Assembly (NCBI GenBank): GCA_018606645.1
Contig: JAGVRI010000009.1
Coordinates: forward strand, 1-59,895
Direction of reading: 5' to 3'
DNA from: Chloroflexota bacterium
Lineage (GTDB): Bacteria > Chloroflexota > Anaerolineae > JAAYZQ01
Length of the DNA: 59,895 nucleotides
In this document: positions 30,273 to 41,138 of the stretch, in pieces
How positions within the stretch are numbered: the stretch's first letter is position 1
Layout: every line of letters starts with the position of its first letter
Position numbers and translations under genes: made by a program
Notes under the pieces: model-generated
What the model was told of the DNA's origin: nothing
The model's database searches: none
Seen by the model: only the letters and a program-made list of their open reading frames with translations

Positions 30273-32687
30273 ATGATTCGGAAGCAAACCCTGTACCGTG
30301 TGATGATGATCGTCGCCTTGCTGGCGGCCCTGCTGACCGCGTGCCAGCCCACCCCGGCGCCCACCCAGCCGCCGACCGAGGTGGCCAAGCCGACGGAGGC
30401 GGTCAAGCCGACGGAGGTGCCGCCGACCGAAGCGCCCAAAGACCTGCTCGACCAGGTGTTGGCCGCCGGGAAACTGGTGGTGTCCACCGATCCCAACTAT
30501 GCGCCGCAGAGTTTCTTGAATGACAAGGGCGAACTGGACGGCTTTGACGTCAACGTCGCTCAGGAAGTGGCCAAGCGATTGGGGGTCCAGGTCGAGTTTG
30601 TGACCCCTGACTGGGACGTGATCACTGCCGGCAACTGGGGCGGTCGTTGGGATGTGAGCATCGGTTCCATGACCCCGACCGAGGACCGTGCCCAGGTACT
30701 GTGGTTCACCGATCCCTACTATTACACCCCTGCCTCCTTTGCCGTCCACAAGGACAACACCACCATCAAGACACCGGCCGACCTGAGCGGCAAGACAGTC
30801 GGGCTGGGGACGGCGACCACCTATGAGGCTTACCTGGGCGGCACGCTCAAAATCATGGGCGGCGAGATCATGTACGATCCACCCCCTGGCGTGATTGTCA
30901 AGCCCTACACCACCGACGCGGAGGCGATCCAGGACCTGGCCCTGGGCGATGGAGTCCGGCTCGATGCGGTGATGTCGGCCCAGCCAACCATCCAGCAGGC
31001 CATTGACAGTGGCGTGCCACTCAAATATGTGGGCACTCCGGCCTTCTATGAGCCGCTGGCCTTTGCCCTGGACAAGAGCCGCGGGCCATCGGACAAGATG
31101 CTGGCCAAGCTCAACGAGATTATCAAGGCCATGCACGAGGATGGCACCCTGACCAAGCTCTCGATGAAGTGGTACGGCATTGACCTGACCACGCTGGTCA
31201 AGCCAGGCGAGGCGACTCCACCGCCGGCGGCCGAAGAGCTGATCATCGGCACCACCGACAAGGTCACCGTCCTCGACCCGGCCGATGCGTATGACTTTCA
31301 CACCTGGGAAGTGTTCCACAACACGATGGACACCTTGCTACACTATATCCCTGGCACCACTGAACTGGAGCCCGGTCTGGCAGCCGACTTCCCAGAAGTG
31401 AGCGCCGACGGCCTGGAATATACCTTCAAGCTGAAACAAGGGCTCAAGTTCCCCGATGGGACGCCCTTTAACGCCGAGGCGGTCAAGTGGTCAATCGAGC
31501 GGGTCATGCGCTTGCAGGGGGACCCCAACTGGCTGGTGACTGCGTTCGTCGAAAGCGTCGAGGCGGTGGACGAATACACGGTCAAGTTCAAGCTGTTGGC
31601 TCCGGTCAACTACTTCCCACTGCTGATTGCCACCCAGCCCTATTCTCCCATCAGCCCCAACTGCTACCCCGCCGATGAGATCGCAGCCGATAGCACCTGC
31701 GGCGGCATCGGGCCGTACAAGATCGTCCGCTGGGAGCGCGATGTCGAACTGGCCCTGGAGGCGAACCCCGATTATCCGGGCAACCCGCCCAAGACACCCA
31801 AGGTGATCGTCAAGTACTATGCCGATTCGACCACCATGCGTTTGGCGGTGGAGAGCGGCGAGATCGATGTGGCGCTCAAGACGCTGAACCCCACCGACTA
31901 TGCCGACCTCCAGGCGGCGGGCAAGTTGCAGGTCATCGAGGGGCCGGGCGCCCAGATCCGCTACATCTGCTTCAACGTGACCACCCCGCCGTTCGACAAG
32001 AAAGAAGTGCGCCAGGCTATCTCCTACGCCGTGGACCGTGACGCCATTACCTCGGTCGCCTTCCAGGGAACCCACGAACCGCTGTACAGCATGGTGCCGA
32101 TGGGCATGTGGTCGCACATTGATGCCTTCCCGAAGCGGGACCTGGAAAAGGCGAAGGAACTGCTGACCAAGGCGGGATTCAGCGCCAACAAGAAGCTGGT
32201 CATGGACCTGTGGTGGACCCCGACTCACTATGGACCGACCGAGGCTGATGTGGCCACCATCCTCAAGGACAACCTGGAGGAGACGGGAATGGTCCAGGTG
32301 ACGCTGCAGAACACCGAATGGGCCACCTACAAGCAGTATATGAGCGCCGGCTCGATGCCTGTCTTCTTGTTGGGCTGGTATCCGGACTATCTGGACCCGG
32401 ATAACTACACCTGGTCCTTTGCCCAGTCCGATGCCTCAGACGACACCGGCATCTTTTACTCCAACCCCGAGATGGATGCTCTTCTGGCCGCCGGTCAGCA
32501 AGCCGCCGAGTTGCGGGGGGACGACCGGAAAAAGATCTACGAGGACATCCAGAAGTTGTGGGTCGAGGAGGTGCCCACCATCCCGCTCACCCAGGGCTCG
32601 CTGCTGGTGGTCGCGCAGCCCAATGTCCAGGGCATCGTGCTCGATCCGAATATGCAGTATCACTACTTCCTGATGTACAAGGAATAG
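30273..32687 (+). CDS. Double substrate-binding lipoprotein: SBP_bac_3 fused to SBP_bac_5
   Basis: This 804-residue lipoprotein has a signal peptide and lipobox LTAC with C24, a Pro/Thr linker (25-55), then two complete binding modules of different classes. Residues about 60-302 are an amino-acid-type SBP_bac_3 domain (LVVSTDPNYAPQSFLNDKGE, LDGFDVNVAQEVAKRLGVQV, DLSGKTVGLGTATTYE). Residues about 323-804 are an oligopeptide-type SBP_bac_5 domain (ELEPGLAADFPEVSADGLEY, FPDGTPFNAEAVKWSIERV, VRQAISYAVDRDAI). A short Pro/Ala linker joins them. It should sit on the outer face of the membrane and feed peptide and amino-acid permeases, both encoded downstream. The ATG at 30273 has AGGAGGAG. A fusion of these two clusters is not a standard architecture. 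Ligands are unknown. Confidence 0.93.
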   Translation: MIRKQTLYRVMMIVALLAALLTACQPTPAPTQPPTEVAKPTEAVKPTEVPPTEAPKDLLDQVLAAGKLVVSTDPNYAPQSFLNDKGELDGFDVNVAQEVAKRLGVQVEFVTPDWDVITAGNWGGRWDVSIGSMTPTEDRAQVLWFTDPYYYTPASFAVHKDNTTIKTPADLSGKTVGLGTATTYEAYLGGTLKIMGGEIMYDPPPGVIVKPYTTDAEAIQDLALGDGVRLDAVMSAQPTIQQAIDSGVPLKYVGTPAFYEPLAFALDKSRGPSDKMLAKLNEIIKAMHEDGTLTKLSMKWYGIDLTTLVKPGEATPPPAAEELIIGTTDKVTVLDPADAYDFHTWEVFHNTMDTLLHYIPGTTELEPGLAADFPEVSADGLEYTFKLKQGLKFPDGTPFNAEAVKWSIERVMRLQGDPNWLVTAFVESVEAVDEYTVKFKLLAPVNYFPLLIATQPYSPISPNCYPADEIAADSTCGGIGPYKIVRWERDVELALEANPDYPGNPPKTPKVIVKYYADSTTMRLAVESGEIDVALKTLNPTDYADLQAAGKLQVIEGPGAQIRYICFNVTTPPFDKKEVRQAISYAVDRDAITSVAFQGTHEPLYSMVPMGMWSHIDAFPKRDLEKAKELLTKAGFSANKKLVMDLWWTPTHYGPTEADVATILKDNLEETGMVQVTLQNTEWATYKQYMSAGSMPVFLLGWYPDYLDPDNYTWSFAQSDASDDTGIFYSNPEMDALLAAGQQAAELRGDDRKKIYEDIQKLWVEEVPTIPLTQGSLLVVAQPNVQGIVLDPNMQYHYFLMYKE

Positions 32688-32717
32688 GGGTGAAAACCCT
32701 GACCGTCTAGGAAGGCA

Positions 32718-32755
32718 TGGGGTTTTGGCGTGACGCAAGCCACGCCAAAACCCCA
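32718..32755. repeat. 15-bp perfect hairpin between the binding-protein and permease genes
   Basis: Bases 32718-32732 and 32741-32755 are perfect inverted copies with an eight-base loop. It lies between the substrate-binding gene stop (32687) and the permease start (32778). Hairpins here commonly protect the upstream mRNA so that binding protein exceeds permease, or act as leaky terminators. The only downstream T-run is short (CTTTG). Confidence 0.8.
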
Positions 32756-32777
32756 CTTTGCCATGGAACGAGGCGCC

Positions 32778-35066
32778 ATGAAGACGCTGCGTGCCTATAT
32801 CGTTGCCAGAGTGCTGTTGACCTTGCCCATGCTCTTTGTCCTGGTCACTCTGGTCTTTTTTGTGGTGCGGATTATGCCCGGCGATCCGGTCGAGGCGATG
32901 CTTCGGCCGGGTGTGCCCCAGGAGTACAAAGAGCAGATCCGGCACAGCCTGGGCCTGGACCTCCCCCTCTTTCTCAATTTCCGGGGCAGCTCCGGCCGGG
33001 TGAAACCGGATACCCTGTTCCTGCTGACCAGCCCCGGCGGCAGCAAGTCGATCCTGGTGGAAAAAGATACGGTCCTGGCCATCAGCCAACGGCGTAAGGA
33101 TCCGGAACAGGGCGATTGGGTCAAGGTGGCGCTTCCCCCCCGCTGGGTGGGATGGGCCGCCCCCGACCATGTCTACTGGATGAGGCAGGTCAATACTCCG
33201 GTGACGGTTCTGGAGGAAGGGAGGATCCCAGGGACCGAGACCTGGCTCGCTGTGACTGCGCCGGACGGGCCGGTGGGCACGGAAGTGAGAGCCATCTGGG
33301 GCGAGGCGTCCGGTCTGCTGTGGTTCGGGACAGACCAGGGGATCACTCGCTACAGCACCCAGGGCTGGGACCACTTAACCGAAACGGCCAATCAGTCCAT
33401 CCAGGCGGCCTGGAGCGGGCGGCCGGCCGATCTGTGGTTCGCCACCGAAGATAGCGGCGTGCTGGAACTCAAGAGCGGGCGATGGATCACCCACACCGTG
33501 ACCGAAGGCCTGCCCAGTAACCGGGTGTATGCCGTGTGGGGCAAGGCAGCCGGGCCGGTCTGGGTGGGCACCGACCGGGGGGCCGCGCGGTACAACGGCC
33601 GGACCTGGACGCCGGTCACGACCGCCGATGGCCTGGCCGGCCAGCAGGTGCGCGCCATCTGGGGGGACGGCAAGAATACCTTCTGGTTCGGCACGGAGGC
33701 CGGGCTGAGCCGCTACGACGGCAAGACCTGGACGACCTATACCACTGCCCATGGGTTGCCGAGCAACCAGGTGCTGGCCCTGTGGGGCGACGGGCAGGGC
33801 ACGATCTGGGTGGGCACCGACGCCGGCCTCAGCCGATTCGATGGCGCAAACTGGACGACCTTCACCCCGGCGGATGGCCTGGCCGGGTTGCCGGTGAATG
33901 CCATCTGGGGGGAACCGTCGGGAGCGGTGTGGGTCGGCACCGGCGGGGGCCTCAGCGTGTGGGACGGGCAGACCTGGCAGACCTACACCACTGCTGACGG
34001 GCTGACCAGCAACGACGTGCGTTCGTTCTGGCGGGATGCTTCCGGCGCTCTCTGGGTGGGAACGGCAGGGGGGCTGCACCGGTTCGATAGCCGGCCGTGG
34101 CTCAAGCTCAGCATCCCGGAAGGGGTATTGGAAGGTTGGGCGCCGGCCGATCAGTTCGCCATCCGCTACCATCCCTTCGACAGCCAGTACTTTAACTACC
34201 TGTGGAACCTGGTGCGCCTGGACCTGGGCGTATCGCTGGCTCCCACCCGGGGCCGGCCGGTCGTCCGAGACCTGAAGGACAAATTCCCGGCGACGCTGGA
34301 GCTATCCATTGCCTCTCTCCTGGTCTGCGTCCTGATCGGCGTGCCGGCGGGAGCCTTTGCCGCCCAGAAACGGCGCAGTCCTGCCGATTTTGGCGCTCGC
34401 ATCTTTAGCATTGTCATCTGGGCGGTGCCCGTGTTCTGGTTAGGGCTGATGTTCCAGTTGTACCTGGGCGTCTATCTCGGCGACTGGTACAAAAGCTCCC
34501 CATTCGCCCGGGAAATCCTCTATCCCATCTTTCGCGACTTTCTCCCTCTGCCGATTTCGGGACGGATTGCCACCGGCATGGCGCCACGGACGATCACCGG
34601 GCTGCATATCCTGGATAGTCTCCTGACCGGGAACTGGAAAGCCCTGGGGAGCAGTCTGCGCTACCTCATCCTGCCGTCCCTCACCCTGGGCCTCTACCTG
34701 TCGGGGGTGTTTGTCCGCCTGACGCGGACCAATATGCTGGATGTGTTGCAGGAGGACTTTATCACGGCGGCGCGGGCGCGGGGGATCAAGGAACGGGTGG
34801 TGGTCTATCGGCATGCGCTCAAGAACGCCTTTATCCCCATCCTGACGATGATGGGACTGCAGTTCGCGGCGTTGCTCGCCGGCGCGGTTCTCACCGAGAC
34901 GACTTTTTCCTGGCCGGGCATGGGCCTGTTTATGTGGGAGCGCATCGGCTATCGGGACTTTAACTCGATCCAGGGTTCGGTGGTCTTTTTCGCCATCCTG
35001 GTGGCGACGGTCAGTCTGATCGTGGATATTATCTACGCCTGGATCGATCCCAGGATTCGGTATTAA
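32778..35066 (+). CDS. DppB/OppB-type permease with extracytoplasmic SH3-like segment and seven-bladed propeller
   Basis: The 762-residue protein starts as a normal DppB (first helix about 8-30, then MPGDPVEAMLRPG and HSLGLDLPL), then departs at about residue 69. Residues 75-135 resemble a bacterial SH3 domain (GDWVKVALPPRWVGW). Residues about 160-446 hold seven repeats of the type VWVGTDRGAARYNGRTW separated by GLPSNQV- or GLAGQQV-like turns, which predict a seven-bladed propeller of the two-component-regulator type. From about 471 the permease resumes (YFNYLWNLVRLDLGVSL) with membrane helices and the EAA loop (DFITAARARGIKERVVVYRH). The insert lies in the loop after helix 1, which faces outward in DppB. 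The ATG at 32778 has GAGG; an in-frame ATG at 32763 is possible. Confidence 0.93.
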   Translation: MKTLRAYIVARVLLTLPMLFVLVTLVFFVVRIMPGDPVEAMLRPGVPQEYKEQIRHSLGLDLPLFLNFRGSSGRVKPDTLFLLTSPGGSKSILVEKDTVLAISQRRKDPEQGDWVKVALPPRWVGWAAPDHVYWMRQVNTPVTVLEEGRIPGTETWLAVTAPDGPVGTEVRAIWGEASGLLWFGTDQGITRYSTQGWDHLTETANQSIQAAWSGRPADLWFATEDSGVLELKSGRWITHTVTEGLPSNRVYAVWGKAAGPVWVGTDRGAARYNGRTWTPVTTADGLAGQQVRAIWGDGKNTFWFGTEAGLSRYDGKTWTTYTTAHGLPSNQVLALWGDGQGTIWVGTDAGLSRFDGANWTTFTPADGLAGLPVNAIWGEPSGAVWVGTGGGLSVWDGQTWQTYTTADGLTSNDVRSFWRDASGALWVGTAGGLHRFDSRPWLKLSIPEGVLEGWAPADQFAIRYHPFDSQYFNYLWNLVRLDLGVSLAPTRGRPVVRDLKDKFPATLELSIASLLVCVLIGVPAGAFAAQKRRSPADFGARIFSIVIWAVPVFWLGLMFQLYLGVYLGDWYKSSPFAREILYPIFRDFLPLPISGRIATGMAPRTITGLHILDSLLTGNWKALGSSLRYLILPSLTLGLYLSGVFVRLTRTNMLDVLQEDFITAARARGIKERVVVYRHALKNAFIPILTMMGLQFAALLAGAVLTETTFSWPGMGLFMWERIGYRDFNSIQGSVVFFAILVATVSLIVDIIYAWIDPRIRY

Positions 35067-35072
35067 CGGATT

Positions 35073-36251
35073 ATGGCAGAACTCGAAACCTCTTCGGACC
35101 TCATCCCCGCCGGGCGCTTCCGACCGGTGACCTGGTTTTTGGAGAACGCCCGGTGGTACGGCGCCGAATGGTGGATCACCCTGTCGGGGGGTCTGTTGCT
35201 GGTGGCCATCATTCTTATGACCATTTTTGCCGACCGACTGGCTCCCTACGATCCCATCAAATTCGTCGGGGCGCCCTTTACCCGGCCCGGCGCTCGACAG
35301 TCGGTGATTGTTCGCCAGGACAACGACGCGATCCAGGGGGTCGAGAGCCTCTCCGGCCGGGCGGTGGGGGTCGTCACCAACTCCCAGGCCGAGCGAGAAC
35401 TGACCGCTCTGGGCATTACCTATCGGAAGTACAGCTCCATCCGCCTGGCGGTGGAGGCGCTCCAGAGCGGTGAAATCGAGGCCCTGGTGACCGACGCCCG
35501 GGATCCCAAATACCGGGGGCAAATCCGAGAACAGGGCGTCCAATTCAAAACGGTGGGTCAGCCGTTCGGCACCCGATTCGTGCTGGGGACGGATAACTAT
35601 GGTCGGGATGTACTGAGCCGCCTTATTTTCGGCGCCCGAACGGTCATCGGCATCGCTATCCTGGCAGCGGCGCTGTCGGCCGCCACCGGCATCCCGTTGG
35701 GGCTGCTCTCCGGGCTGTTTGGAGGGCGCGCCGACCGGGTGCTGTCGTTGATCATGGATAGCCTCTACTCCTTCCCGGGCCTCATCCTGGCGATTGTCAT
35801 GGCCGCCCTGCTGGGACCGGGTGTGCTCAATGTCGCCATTGCCATCGCCGTCATCTATGTGCCGGTCTATTTTCGTCTGGTGAGAGGCAAGGTACTGTCG
35901 GTCAAAGAGGAGCTCTATGTGGAGGCGGCTCGCAGCCTGGGAGCCTCGATCGCCACCATCCTGGGGCTGTACATCTTTCCCAACGTCATTCCCTCGATCG
36001 TCGTCATCTTTTCGGTGAATGTGGCCGATTCGATCCTGACGGAGGCCGGGTTGAGCTTCCTGGGATTGGGCTTGCCTCCGCCGACGCCAGACTGGGGATT
36101 TGACCTCTCGGCGGGAAAACGGTTTGTGCCCAGCGGCTACTGGTGGATCATCACCTTTCCTGGAGTGATGATCGCCCTATTGACCCTCGGTTTCAGTCTG
36201 CTGGGCGAAGGCTTGAACGAGATCCTGAACCCCCGACTCACGGAGGGGTAA
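35073..36251 (+). CDS. DppC/OppC-type permease with an SBP_bac_3-lobe-like insert
   Basis: The 392-residue permease begins with the first helix (about 33-52) and the expected APYDP motif, then has about 95 extra residues (about 74-169) before VLGTDNYGRDVLSRLIFGAR, where DppC proteins resume. The insert reads like lobe two of an amino-acid binding protein: GVESLSGRAVGVVTNSQAER, YRKYSSIRLAVEALQSGEIE and ALVTDARDPKY correspond in order to DLSGKTVGLGT, YTTDAEAIQDLALGDG and DAVMSAQPTI in the upstream lipoprotein. It lies in the extracytoplasmic loop after helix 1. The EAA loop (EELYVEAARSLGAS) and the C-terminal part are normal. It starts six bases after the DppB-like stop. It should pair with the DppB-like permease. 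Confidence 0.93.
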   Translation: MAELETSSDLIPAGRFRPVTWFLENARWYGAEWWITLSGGLLLVAIILMTIFADRLAPYDPIKFVGAPFTRPGARQSVIVRQDNDAIQGVESLSGRAVGVVTNSQAERELTALGITYRKYSSIRLAVEALQSGEIEALVTDARDPKYRGQIREQGVQFKTVGQPFGTRFVLGTDNYGRDVLSRLIFGARTVIGIAILAAALSAATGIPLGLLSGLFGGRADRVLSLIMDSLYSFPGLILAIVMAALLGPGVLNVAIAIAVIYVPVYFRLVRGKVLSVKEELYVEAARSLGASIATILGLYIFPNVIPSIVVIFSVNVADSILTEAGLSFLGLGLPPPTPDWGFDLSAGKRFVPSGYWWIITFPGVMIALLTLGFSLLGEGLNEILNPRLTEG

Positions 36252-36275
36252 CCAGGGGACAGAGAACAGGAACTC

Positions 36276-37250
36276 ATGGCGGAACGGGAAGTGATCCTGG
36301 ATATCCGAGATTTGCAGGTCCACTATGTGGTCCGGACGGGGACGATCCGAGGGGTGGACCATGTGGACCTGATGGTGTACCAGGGGGAGACTTTGGGACT
36401 GGTCGGCGAGTCGGCCTGCGGCAAATCCACCTTGGGCCGGGCCATCTTGCGCCTGGTCCCTGAACCAGGGGAGATCGTCGGAGGGCAGATCCTGTTCGAT
36501 GGGCAGGACCTGCTCAAGAAAGACGAGAAGGAGATGACCAGCCTGCGCGGCAAGCGCATCTCCATGATCTTTCAGGACCCGATGACTTCCCTGAACCCAC
36601 TGCAGCGCATTGATCAGCATTTTATCGAGACGATCCGCACCCACGATCCGCAGATCAGCAAACGAGAGGCGCTGGACATGGCCGCCAGGATGTTCGACCG
36701 GTTGGGCATTCAGCGCGAACGGTTGACCGATTACCCCCACCAACTCTCCGGCGGGATGCGCCAGCGGGTGATGATCGGTCTAGCGTTGATCCTGAATTCA
36801 GACCTGGTCATAGCCGACGAGCCGACGACTTCACTGGATGTGATTGTGGAAGCCCAGATCCTGGACCTGCTCAAACATCTCAAGGAGATGTACCCCATGA
36901 CCCTCGTCCTGATCTCCCATAACCTGGGGATCGTGTCCGAGCTGGCCGATCGGTTGGCGGTTATGTATGCCGGCAAATTGGTGGAGGTGGCTCCGGCGCA
37001 GCCCCTTTTCGATGAACCGCTGCATCCCTACACCCAAGGACTTCTGGCCTCGGTGCCGAACATCCGTCTGGAGGACACGGTCTTGCGCACCATGCAGGGA
37101 GCGCCTCCCAACCTGATCCATCCGCCGCCGGGCTGCCGCTTTCACCCCCGTTGCCCATATGTCATGGACCGGTGCCGGGAGCAGGAACCACCTTTTTTGA
37201 AGGTGGGCCCGGAGCGCTGGGCGATGTGTTGGTTGTATGAGAAGAGTTAG
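36276..37250 (+). CDS. Oligopeptide ABC transporter ATP-binding protein (DppD type)
   Basis: The 324-residue ATPase has Walker [13 protein letters not shown] loop [10 protein letters not shown], signature LSGGMRQRV, Walker [14 protein letters not shown] and switch histidine in [10 protein letters not shown]. The C-terminal oligo_HPY region ([29 protein letters not shown]) typical of Dpp/Opp ATPases is complete; in relatives it holds a structural Fe-S cluster. It acts with the DppF-type ATPase encoded three bases downstream. Confidence 0.95.
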   Translation: MAEREVILDIRDLQVHYVVRTGTIRGVDHVDLMVYQGETLGLVGESACGKSTLGRAILRLVPEPGEIVGGQILFDGQDLLKKDEKEMTSLRGKRISMIFQDPMTSLNPLQRIDQHFIETIRTHDPQISKREALDMAARMFDRLGIQRERLTDYPHQLSGGMRQRVMIGLALILNSDLVIADEPTTSLDVIVEAQILDLLKHLKEMYPMTLVLISHNLGIVSELADRLAVMYAGKLVEVAPAQPLFDEPLHPYTQGLLASVPNIRLEDTVLRTMQGAPPNLIHPPPGCRFHPRCPYVMDRCREQEPPFLKVGPERWAMCWLYEKS

Positions 37251-37253
37251 AGG

Positions 37254-38261
37254 ATGGAACGAACCGAGACCACGACAGCCGACATTCTGCTGGAAGCGCG
37301 TGGACTGAAAAAATGGTTCCCCGTGCAGAAAAGTTTTGCCGAGAAGCTGGTGACGCGGCAACGGCAGTTTGTGCGGGCAGTGGATGGCATTGATCTGAGC
37401 ATTGTCCGGGGCGAGGTATTTGGTCTGGCCGGCGAAAGCGGAAGTGGCAAGACCACCACCGGCCGCCTGCTGGTGCGGCTGATCGAACCCACCGAAGGAA
37501 AGGTCCTGTTTGATGGTATCGAGCTGACCGCGCTCAGCGAGAAGGAACTACGGCGGATTCGGCGCCGGATGCAGGTCGTGTTCCAGGACCCCTATGCGTC
37601 GCTGAATCCGCGGATGAGCATCGGAAATGCCATCGGCCATGGGTTACGCATCCACGGCCTGGCGGATGAGAGGGAAAAGCGCGAGCGGGTGATCGACATT
37701 ATGGAAAGGGTCGGCCTCACCCCGGCCAGCGCCATTTACCACAAATATCCGCATCAGGTGTCAGGCGGGCAGCGGCAACGGATTGCGCTGGCCCGGGCGT
37801 TGATCATGCGGCCGGATCTGGTCATTGCCGATGAGCCGATCGCCATGGCCGATGTCTCGGTGCGCGTCTTGCTGCTGGAACTGATGAAAGAACTGCAAGA
37901 GGAATTTCATCTCACCTATGTCTTTGTCACCCACGATCTGGCCACAGCGCGCTACATCTGCGACCGGATTGCGATCATGTACCTGGGCCGGATCGTGGAA
38001 CTGGGCCCGTTGGCCGAGGTGTATCGTCACAGTTGTCATCCCTATACCGAGGCGCTCCTGGCGGCCGTGCCGGTGCCGGACCCACGCTTCCGACGCACCA
38101 CGCCCATGCCCCGTGGCGAGATCCCGAACCCGATCAACCCGCCGAGCGGCTGCTCGTTCCATCCCCGCTGTCCGATAGCGCAACCGATTTGCAGCCAGGA
38201 GACGCCGAGGTTAGTGGAAGTCGCCCCTGGCCATTACGCTGCCTGCCACCCCAGGACCTGA
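37254..38261 (+). CDS. Oligopeptide ABC transporter ATP-binding protein (DppF type)
   Basis: The 335-residue ATPase has Walker A GESGSGKTTTG, Q loop FQDPYASLNPRMS, signature VSGGQRQRI, Walker B LVIADEPIAMADVS and H-loop FVTHDLATARYI. The C-terminal oligo_HPY domain (HPYTEALLAAVP, PPSGCSFHPRCPIAQPIC) is present. The D-loop AMAD differs from the usual SALD, as in a subset of DppF proteins. It completes the peptide importer engine. Confidence 0.95.
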   Translation: MERTETTTADILLEARGLKKWFPVQKSFAEKLVTRQRQFVRAVDGIDLSIVRGEVFGLAGESGSGKTTTGRLLVRLIEPTEGKVLFDGIELTALSEKELRRIRRRMQVVFQDPYASLNPRMSIGNAIGHGLRIHGLADEREKRERVIDIMERVGLTPASAIYHKYPHQVSGGQRQRIALARALIMRPDLVIADEPIAMADVSVRVLLLELMKELQEEFHLTYVFVTHDLATARYICDRIAIMYLGRIVELGPLAEVYRHSCHPYTEALLAAVPVPDPRFRRTTPMPRGEIPNPINPPSGCSFHPRCPIAQPICSQETPRLVEVAPGHYAACHPRT

Positions 38262-38293
38262 ACGGGGCGGCATTGGTGAGGATCGGACCGGTC

Positions 38294-38734
38294 TCAAGGA
38301 TGGATCCGGGTGGGCACCGGGGTGGCGTCTGGGTAGTGGTGGCAACCAGGGTAGCAGCGGATCTGGTAGTAGCGCCGGAATCCGGGCAGGCCCGTCGGAG
38401 CCGGGTAGGACCGGTAGGGGCGCCGGGTGGGCATTGGAGTCGGACCGTAGTGACAGCCGGGATAGCAACGGATCTGGTAGTAACGCCGAAATCCCGGAAG
38501 ACCGGTCGGGGCCGGGTAGGGGCGGATCAACCGTTCTCGAGTCGGAGCCGGCGTAGCGGTGGGCGACGGGGTGATGGAAGGGGAGGGAGAGGGCGCGCCT
38601 GGAGCGGAGGAACCCATGGGACTCGATTGGCCGGCGGTGGTCAGCAAGCCGGTGAACTTTAGTGGTGCGCCTTCCGGGCTACAGGCAACGAGCGTGACAA
38701 GGACCAGAAAACTGCACACAATCACAGATTTCAT
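38294..38734 (-). CDS. Small lipoprotein with duplicated Cys/Tyr-rich repeat
   Basis: The 146-residue product has a lipoprotein signal (MKSVIVCSFLVLVTLVACSP), a Ser/Pro/Thr-rich linker, and two near-identical repeats of YPAPTGLPGFRRYYQIRCYP followed by GCH, separated by a TPMPTRRP-type spacer. Each repeat keeps two cysteines in CYPGC spacing. I know no family for it. It lies between the peptide-importer genes and the WD40-permease gene, on the opposite strand, with its own strong promoter. It is a candidate accessory surface protein, perhaps a metal- or ligand-capture factor (inference). Confidence 0.75.
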   Translation of the reverse strand: MKSVIVCSFLVLVTLVACSPEGAPLKFTGLLTTAGQSSPMGSSAPGAPSPSPSITPSPTATPAPTRERLIRPYPAPTGLPGFRRYYQIRCYPGCHYGPTPMPTRRPYRSYPAPTGLPGFRRYYQIRCYPGCHHYPDATPVPTRIHP

Positions 38735-38876
38735 GGCTCTTGCTCCCGTGAGCAGACTGCAGATGAACGGATTTGAGCACTCTCGGTCAAGCCGCAACGG
38801 CCTCATCGCTTCGTTCCTCGGTCACACCGACCTGGTCTCTCGACCCAGGCTCTGTCCGGCAGCGTTGGGCATGATA

Positions 38877-38905
38877 ATTATAGCCCAGATGAGGGGTTCT
38901 GTCAA
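38877..38905 (-). promoter_or_regulatory. Consensus promoter of the small lipoprotein gene
   Basis: The minus strand reads TTGACA (38905-38900), 17 bp, TATAAT (38882-38877), a perfect consensus pair. It is followed by a leader of about 135 bases. Confidence 0.9.
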
Positions 38906-38930
38906 ACGTCGGCCTTGGGCCTTGAATCCT

Positions 38931-38956
38931 CCCGCAGGTTCCCAACCCAGCGGGAG
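38931..38956. repeat. Inverted repeat before the WD40-permease gene
   Basis: CTCCCGC (38930-38936) and GCGGGAG (38950-38956) flank AGGTTCCCAACCCA. It shares the CTCCCGCAGGTT core with the element at 15178-15190, so it may be another dispersed repeat. It lies just before the TTG-started permease gene. Confidence 0.5.
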
Positions 38957-38992
38957 GGTCCATCGTCCAGAGGTAGTGAGGAGGTAGAGACG

Positions 38993-41137
<2,145 letters not shown>

Positions 41138-41138
41138 G

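Noticed and set aside
37809..37860. Altered D-loop (AMAD for SALD) in the DppF-type ATPase as a sign of inactivity
   Set aside because: Similar D-loops occur in active DppF relatives, and all other ATPase motifs are intact.
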